Part shown: positions 5,990 through 10,000 of the stretch, piece by piece | Layout: every line of letters starts with the position of its first letter | Position numbering within the stretch: position 1 is the first letter of the stretch | DNA from: an uncultured Persicitalea sp. | GTDB taxonomy: Bacteria; Bacteroidota; Bacteroidia; Cytophagales; Spirosomataceae | NCBI GenBank assembly: GCA_950075905.1 | Contig: CATMVR010000037.1 | Location: 1-10,000, forward strand | Length of the DNA: 10,000 bases | Direction of reading: 5' to 3' | Position numbers and translations under genes: made by a program | The notes under the pieces: model-generated | Database searches by the model: none | What the model was told of the DNA's origin: nothing | Seen by the model: the letters and a program-made list of their open reading frames with translations, nothing else

Positions 5990-7801
5990 ATGAAAGGGTC
6001 TTTTAAGTGGATAACTCTGTTGGGGTTGATGATTGGTGCACTTAATGCCACAGCGCAGACAGATGAGCAACTCGCCGACGAGTACTTCAAAAATGAGGAA
6101 TGCGAAAAAGCGGTGGCTTACTATCAGAAGGTGCTGAGGAAATCGTTTGACAAACGCGCGCTGAAAAACTATACAACCTGCCTGATTAAAACAAAAGATT
6201 GGGATGAGGCCGACAAGTTTTTTAAGCGGCAGGTCAAAAGCGAAGGAGCCAACGCTCCCTGGTACTTTCTGAACTGGGGCCTGCTCTCCGAAGCAGAGGG
6301 AAAAGAAGCCGACGCAGAAAAGCGATATGCCGAGGCAATCGAAGCCTTTGGCCCACGCATTGACCTGTACCGTGATTTGGCCGAAGAGTTTCGGGAAGCA
6401 CAGAAGACAGAATGGGCCCAACGAACGCTTCAGCGAGCCCGGGAAGTTGCCCGCAATGAGAACCTCTACAGACTCGAAATGGCGAGCGTATACCGCGAAT
6501 TAAACCAGCCCGAAAATATGATCGCCGAGCTGCTTTCTTACGGTATCCTTTTTCGTAACACAGAAATCGTCCAGAACATGCTGCAGGATTTTCTGAAAGA
6601 AGAAAAAGAACAAGCGCTTTTGGAGAAGGTACTCTACGAAAAGATCCAGAAAAACCCGAACGAGGCATTTTACAATGAGCTGCTGGTATGGTATCAAGTG
6701 CAGCGAAAGGATTTCTACAAAGCCTTTATTCAGGAAAGAGCTCTCGACAAGCGCTTCAAGTACAACGGCACGCGTATCTTTGATCTGGCTAATCTGGCCT
6801 TGCAGAACAAAGACTACGAAAATGCCGCGGCGATGTTTGAGTTTATCATCAAAGAGTATCCGCAAGGGCAGCTCTATCCATTTGCCCGGCGTATGGCCAT
6901 CAATGCTCGCGAGGAGCAGGTAAAAAACACCTATCCCGTCAACAAGGCCGAGGTTCAGAAGCTCATCGGGGAGTACCAGAAGCTTCTCAGTGAGCTTGGA
7001 ACAAACGCCCGTACGCTGGAAGCCCTGCGCAACATGGCCATTCTGCACGCTTTCTATCTGGATGAAAAAGACAAAGCCATCGCAATTCTCGAAAAAGCGA
7101 TCGAAACTGGGAAAACCGAAAAGGAGTTTGTGGATAAGTGCAAACTGGATCTTGGAGATATTTACCTGCTGCAGGGAGAGCCCTGGGAAGCAACCCTACT
7201 ATACTCACAGGTCGAGAAATCGCAGAAAGACGATATACTGGGCTATGATGCCAAGCTGCGCAACGCCAAGCTGCACTACTACAAAGGCGATTTTGAACTA
7301 TCAAAAGAGGTACTTGATATTCTGAAAAGAGCCACCACCCGCGAAATCGCTAATGATGCCAACGACCTCAGTCTGTTGATCATGGATAACACCGGTCTGG
7401 ACAGTACCGAAACGGCCATGCGCGAGTACTCCAATGTGGAGCTCTTGCTTTTTCAGAATAAGACGATAAGTGCCATCGATACCTTGAAACACTTATACAC
7501 AGTGTACCAGGATCACAGCCTTGCCGACGAAATTCTATGGCTAACGGCCAAAACCTACATGAAGCTCGACAGCAACCGGCAGGCTCTCGAATGCATGAAA
7601 ATAATTAAAGAGAAATTTCATTACGATATTTTGGGAGATGATGCTTTGTATACCATGGCCAAGCTGTACCAGGAAAAACTCAACGATAAGGAGGAAGCCA
7701 TGAAGCTCTATCAGGAGCTTCTCGAAAAGTATCCGGGTAGTATTTTCGTGGCGGACTCCCGAAAAAGATTTCGTCAACTTCGGGGCGATACCATCAACTA
7801 G
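5990..7801 (+). CDS. Secreted tetratricopeptide-repeat protein
   Basis: The protein has 603 residues. The N-terminus is a signal peptide: basic MKGSFK, a hydrophobic core to about residue 18, and an A-T-A cleavage motif ending at Ala22, with no lipobox Cys. The rest is helical and shows TPR/Sel1-like pairs: near the N-terminus (DEQLADEYFKNEECEKAVAYYQ), in the middle (IFDLANLALQNKDYENAAAMFEFII, then LDLGDIYLLQGEPWEATLLYSQV) and at the C-terminus (ALYTMAKLYQEKLNDKEEAMKLYQELLEKYPGS). TPR arrays bind other proteins, so a periplasmic scaffold or assembly role is likely, but no partner can be named. The first ATG after the AT-rich stretch is the only start giving the signal peptide. It is a single-gene unit closed by a strong terminator. 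Two exact DnaA-box sequences occur inside it (7129-7137 and 7493-7501). Confidence 0.85.
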   Translation: MKGSFKWITLLGLMIGALNATAQTDEQLADEYFKNEECEKAVAYYQKVLRKSFDKRALKNYTTCLIKTKDWDEADKFFKRQVKSEGANAPWYFLNWGLLSEAEGKEADAEKRYAEAIEAFGPRIDLYRDLAEEFREAQKTEWAQRTLQRAREVARNENLYRLEMASVYRELNQPENMIAELLSYGILFRNTEIVQNMLQDFLKEEKEQALLEKVLYEKIQKNPNEAFYNELLVWYQVQRKDFYKAFIQERALDKRFKYNGTRIFDLANLALQNKDYENAAAMFEFIIKEYPQGQLYPFARRMAINAREEQVKNTYPVNKAEVQKLIGEYQKLLSELGTNARTLEALRNMAILHAFYLDEKDKAIAILEKAIETGKTEKEFVDKCKLDLGDIYLLQGEPWEATLLYSQVEKSQKDDILGYDAKLRNAKLHYYKGDFELSKEVLDILKRATTREIANDANDLSLLIMDNTGLDSTETAMREYSNVELLLFQNKTISAIDTLKHLYTVYQDHSLADEILWLTAKTYMKLDSNRQALECMKIIKEKFHYDILGDDALYTMAKLYQEKLNDKEEAMKLYQELLEKYPGSIFVADSRKRFRQLRGDTIN

Positions 7802-7819
7802 CAACATCTCCAGACAAAG

Positions 7820-7863
7820 CAGGAGGACTATTTTTTAGCTAAAAATAGTCCTCCTGTATTTTT
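7820..7863 (+). terminator. Strong terminator between the convergent TPR and thrC genes
   Basis: A perfect 16-bp inverted repeat, CAGGAGGACTATTTTT at 7820-7835 and its complement at 7841-7856, with the loop TAGCT. On the plus strand it is followed by TATTTTTT, so it mainly serves the TPR gene, 18 nt after its stop. On the minus strand the tail is T-poor. Since the thrC stop is 72 nt away on the other side and no other hairpin is evident, it may also help end thrC. Confidence 0.9.
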
Positions 7864-7928
7864 TGTATTTGGGCAGAGATGCGGATAAAAAATTTCTGCG
7901 CAAATCTCAGGCCGATCAAAACTCCCGA

Positions 7929-9227
7929 TTACCCCAATAAATAAGCCTTGAAGTCTTCAAAACGGGCATTTAGTGAAATTGCTTTTTTCTCCATCGAAAG
8001 TAAATTTTCGAGCCTTTCCGGAATAGGAACGGTACTTTCAAGGGTATTCTCTACCAAATCCAGAAACTTGGCCGGATGCGCCGTGGCCAACAAGACCCCC
8101 GTAAAGTCTTCCTCCGATTCTTTTCGGTACTCTTGTAATCCATTATAAGCAACGGCCGTATGCGGACACATGACATAGCCCGTACGGTCATACACTTCCC
8201 GCATTCCTTTTCGGGTTTGGTCGTCGTCGAAGTAGTAGCCCGATACCATGCTGCGTACCTGCTCCCAGTCATCCTCAAAAAAACGTGTCAGCCGCACAAA
8301 ATTACTGGGACTACCCACGTCCATGGCGTTCGAGATAGTCTCGATGGAAGGGAAAGGTTCGTACAAACTACTAGACAAATACCTGGGAACTACGTTGTTA
8401 CGATTGGTAACAGCCAAAAATCGCTGAACCGGCAGCCCCATTTGGTAGGCGAGTACCCCCGCGCTGAGATTGCCGAAATTGCCGCTAGGTACCGAGAAAA
8501 CTACTGGTTTACCCAGATGTTTGGTTTGAGCGAAGGCCGAAAAATAGTAGAAGGATTGTGGTATAAGCCGGGAAATATTGATAGAGTTGGCGGAAGCAAG
8601 GTTAAACTTCGCAGTGAGATCCGCGTCTAGAAAAGCTTCTTTCACTAGTCGCTGGCAATCATCAAAAGTACCATCTACCTCCAGCGCCGTTATGTTCTTA
8701 CCTAGGGTAGTTAGCTGTTTTTCCTGAATATCGCTCACTTTTCCGCTAGGATATAGGATAGTTACCGAAATACCCGGTACGTTGTAAAACCCCTGCGCTA
8801 CGGCCCCACCGGTATCGCCGGAAGTAGCTACCAGAATTTTTATTTCTTTCTGCGACTTGGCCAGAAAATGGGACATTAGGGAAGCCATAAACCGCGCTCC
8901 AAAATCCTTGAAGGCCATCGAAGATCCGTGAAACAATTCCAACACAAAAGTATCAGGACCAACTTCCACCACCGGTGCCTCAAAAGAAAAGGAGTTGTCC
9001 ACAATCTTCTCAACGTCGTCCCGCGAGATATCATCGCCCAGCAGGGCATGCCCTACTTCCACCGCAATCTCATTGAAGGAGCGATCCTGTATGGTTGCCA
9101 TGAACTGATCGGAAAGCTTGGGAATAAACTCCGGCATGTACAGCCCGTTATCAGCCGGAAGGCTCCTGAACACAGCGTCTTCCAGCGAGGCAGTAATACT
9201 CCTTGTTTTAGTACTATAAAACAGCAT
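7929..9227 (-). CDS. thrC: Threonine synthase
   Basis: Threonine synthase converts O-phosphohomoserine to threonine and phosphate with pyridoxal phosphate, the last step of threonine synthesis, in the cytoplasm. From the ATG at 9227 the protein has 432 residues, normal for this group. Motifs: the N-terminal family segment MLFYSTKTR; HGSSMAFKDF with the PLP-binding Lys107; the glycine loop SGDTGGA at 136-142; NSINISRLIPQ; and PSGNFGNLSAG at 247-257. All key parts are intact. The frame stays open upstream to a TTG at 9263, but family members start at MLFYST, and that TTG lies inside a -7-like box, so the shorter start is chosen. The gene is convergent with the TPR gene and divergent from pruA. 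No thrA or thrB is in the window. Confidence 0.96.
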   Translation of the reverse strand: MLFYSTKTRSITASLEDAVFRSLPADNGLYMPEFIPKLSDQFMATIQDRSFNEIAVEVGHALLGDDISRDDVEKIVDNSFSFEAPVVEVGPDTFVLELFHGSSMAFKDFGARFMASLMSHFLAKSQKEIKILVATSGDTGGAVAQGFYNVPGISVTILYPSGKVSDIQEKQLTTLGKNITALEVDGTFDDCQRLVKEAFLDADLTAKFNLASANSINISRLIPQSFYYFSAFAQTKHLGKPVVFSVPSGNFGNLSAGVLAYQMGLPVQRFLAVTNRNNVVPRYLSSSLYEPFPSIETISNAMDVGSPSNFVRLTRFFEDDWEQVRSMVSGYYFDDDQTRKGMREVYDRTGYVMCPHTAVAYNGLQEYRKESEEDFTGVLLATAHPAKFLDLVENTLESTVPIPERLENLLSMEKKAISLNARFEDFKAYLLG

Positions 9228-9260
9228 GTTGAAAAATCGTAAGGGATTGAAATAAAGTCG

Positions 9261-9268
9261 CAAATCTA
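9261..9268 (-). promoter_or_regulatory. Candidate -7 box of thrC (proximal)
   Basis: On the minus strand TAGATTTG matches TAnnTTTG exactly and would start transcription about 27 nt before the thrC ATG. No TTG is found at the expected -33 distance. If it is used, the TTG at 9263 cannot be a start codon. Confidence 0.4.
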
Positions 9269-9276
9269 AGCAAATC

Positions 9277-9292
9277 TCCCTGCCGACAGGGA
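9277..9292 (-). repeat. Small hairpin in the thrC-pruA intergenic region
   Basis: TCCCTG and CAGGGA form a 6-bp GC-rich stem around a 4-nt loop. It lies between the two candidate thrC -7 boxes and would be in the leader of a transcript starting at the distal one. There is no T run after it, so it is not a terminator; an operator or leader structure is possible. Confidence 0.35.
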
Positions 9293-9299
9293 AGCTTCA

Positions 9300-9307
9300 C
9301 AAAGTTA
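9300..9307 (-). promoter_or_regulatory. Candidate -7 box of thrC (distal)
   Basis: On the minus strand TAACTTTG is a full match to the Bacteroidota -7 consensus TAnnTTTG. It would give a leader of about 65 nt including the hairpin at 9277-9292. A clear -33 element is not seen. Only one of the two thrC boxes need be real. Confidence 0.4.
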
Positions 9308-9323
9308 ATTTCGGAAATCTCCC

Positions 9324-9331
9324 TAACTTGC
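9324..9331 (+). promoter_or_regulatory. Weak candidate -7 box of pruA
   Basis: TAACTTGC resembles TAnnTTTG with one T missing, 37 nt before the pruA ATG. It lies 16 bp from the distal thrC box in the opposite direction, so the two promoters would overlap. Confidence 0.3.
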
Positions 9332-9368
9332 CGTGGAAAACATCATCAACTAACATACATAGTACATC

Positions 9369-10000
9369 ATGCCAAAAGGAGTTTTTAAGGTACCCAACCC
9401 CATCAACGAACCCGTCAAAAGCTATGCTCCGGGCAGCCCCGAGCGCGCCGAACTCAAAAAAGCCATTGAACAGGCCCGGGCTCAAGTCATCGATATTCCG
9501 CAGTACATCGGTAAAGAAACCATCTTTACGGATAATAAAAAGAAACTCTCTCCCCCCCACGACCATCAGCATCTGCTGGGCTATTTTCATGAAGGAGATG
9601 CATCGCACGTGCATCTGGCTATTGAAACGGCCCTGGAAGCCAGAATATCGTGGGCTAAGCTAAACTGGGAACAACGGGCAGCAATCTTCCTGAAAGCTGC
9701 CGATCTTATTGCCGGTCCCTACCGGGCCGAGCTAAACGCAGCTACCATGCTAGGGCAATCGAAGAATGCCTACCAGGCAGAAATTGATTCGGCCTGCGAA
9801 ATCATCGATTTCCTGCGGTTCAATGTCAAGTATATGACCGAACTCTACGAGCAGCAGCCAGACTCCTCGCCTGGCGTTTGGAATCGCCTCGAATACCGTC
9901 CGCTGGAAGGCTTCGTGTTTGCCATTACTCCGTTCAACTTTACGGCCATTGCTGGCAACCTCCCCGCCGCACCTGCTTTAATGGGCAATGTAGTGATCTG
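9369..10000 (+). CDS. pruA: L-glutamate gamma-semialdehyde (P5C) dehydrogenase, N-terminal part
   Basis: The frame opens at ATG 9369 (MPKGVFKVPNPINEPVKSYAPGSPER) and runs without stop to the window end, showing 210 residues of a protein that is usually about 540 long. This N-terminus, with an extended segment before the aldehyde-dehydrogenase fold, matches the eukaryote-like (ALDH4A1-type) P5C dehydrogenases common in Bacteroidota. Seen motifs are the helix after ALEARISWAKLNWEQRAAIFLKAA cut here for length, and AITPFNFTAIAGN with Asn190, the oxyanion-hole Asn of the ALDH family. The catalytic Cys and Glu lie beyond the window. The enzyme oxidises glutamate semialdehyde to glutamate with NAD+ in proline and arginine breakdown. 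It is a stand-alone enzyme here, not visibly fused to proline dehydrogenase at its N-terminus. It is divergent from thrC, sharing a 141-bp intergenic region. Confidence 0.93.
   Translation, partial: MPKGVFKVPNPINEPVKSYAPGSPERAELKKAIEQARAQVIDIPQYIGKETIFTDNKKKLSPPHDHQHLLGYFHEGDASHVHLAIETALEARISWAKLNWEQRAAIFLKAADLIAGPYRAELNAATMLGQSKNAYQAEIDSACEIIDFLRFNVKYMTELYEQQPDSSPGVWNRLEYRPLEGFVFAITPFNFTAIAGNLPAAPALMGNVVI

Larger units (their letters stand above)
5576..5990. other. Putative chromosomal replication origin (oriC)
   Basis: No credible gene occupies the 434 bp between 5555 and 5990. The region holds four exact matches to the DnaA-box consensus TTWTNCACA (as TGTGGAAAA on the plus strand, at 5590, 5643, 5663 and 5795). 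It also holds at least nine 9-mers one base away from it. With equal base frequencies under one exact match would be expected in the whole 10-kb window. The right end (5947-5990) is almost pure A/T, as expected for a DNA unwinding element. mnmG/gidA and a parS-like site lie nearby. Against it: dnaA is not visible, and a DnaA-regulated or reservoir locus such as datA could look similar. Confidence 0.75.

Noticed and set aside
9215..9300. A GTG-started leader peptide in front of thrC on the minus strand
   Set aside because: It has only two Thr codons, no attenuator follows it, and its GTG probably lies outside the transcript.
9297..9663. Open frames on both strands over the pruA start
   Set aside because: Both overlap the well-supported pruA N-terminus in other frames; pruA itself has no stop in the window, so these shadows look longer than they deserve.

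Overview
The window looks like a chromosomal housekeeping region of a Bacteroidota bacterium, most likely order Cytophagales (Dyadobacter/Spirosoma-like). This is inferred from protein character (Bacteroidota-type MnmG and YbeY, an Ig-like lipoprotein with a CAQ..PTGGKKD..PP N-terminus, a eukaryote-like P5C dehydrogenase), from TAnnTTTG-like -7 boxes and from the absence of clear Shine-Dalgarno sequences. I see no insertion sequence, phage gene, tRNA, rRNA or CRISPR array.

Layout, left to right. (1) The 3' end of a DUF4175-like coiled-coil protein, closed by a strong hairpin terminator. (2) ybeY (16S rRNA maturation). (3) A 79-bp spacer holding three inverted repeats, one of them a ParB/parS-like palindrome and one a terminator-like hairpin ending beside the mnmG start. 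(4) mnmG (gidA, tRNA wobble-uridine modification), followed after 2 nt by a zinc-ribbon SAM methyltransferase, then a terminator. (5) A lipoprotein with Ig-like domains. (6) A 434-bp non-coding region packed with DnaA-box sequences and ending in an AT-rich stretch: a good candidate for the chromosomal origin, oriC. (7) A secreted tetratricopeptide-repeat protein with a strong terminator. (8) thrC (threonine synthase) on the minus strand. (9) The divergent start of pruA (P5C dehydrogenase), cut by the window end.

The most interesting part is the combination of the putative oriC (about 5576-5990), mnmG/gidA 2.6 kb away, and a parS-like palindrome 4.6 kb away. In many bacteria gidA and parS lie close to oriC, so these three signals support each other. 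dnaA, parA/parB and rsmG are not in the window, and in rsmG's usual place beside gidA there is an unrelated methyltransferase. A caution is that the genes left of the putative origin point toward it, so they would be replicated head-on.

Functionally, ybeY and mnmG both serve translation; the Ig-like and TPR proteins are envelope or periplasmic proteins of unknown role; thrC and pruA are amino-acid metabolism genes that share a divergent promoter region.
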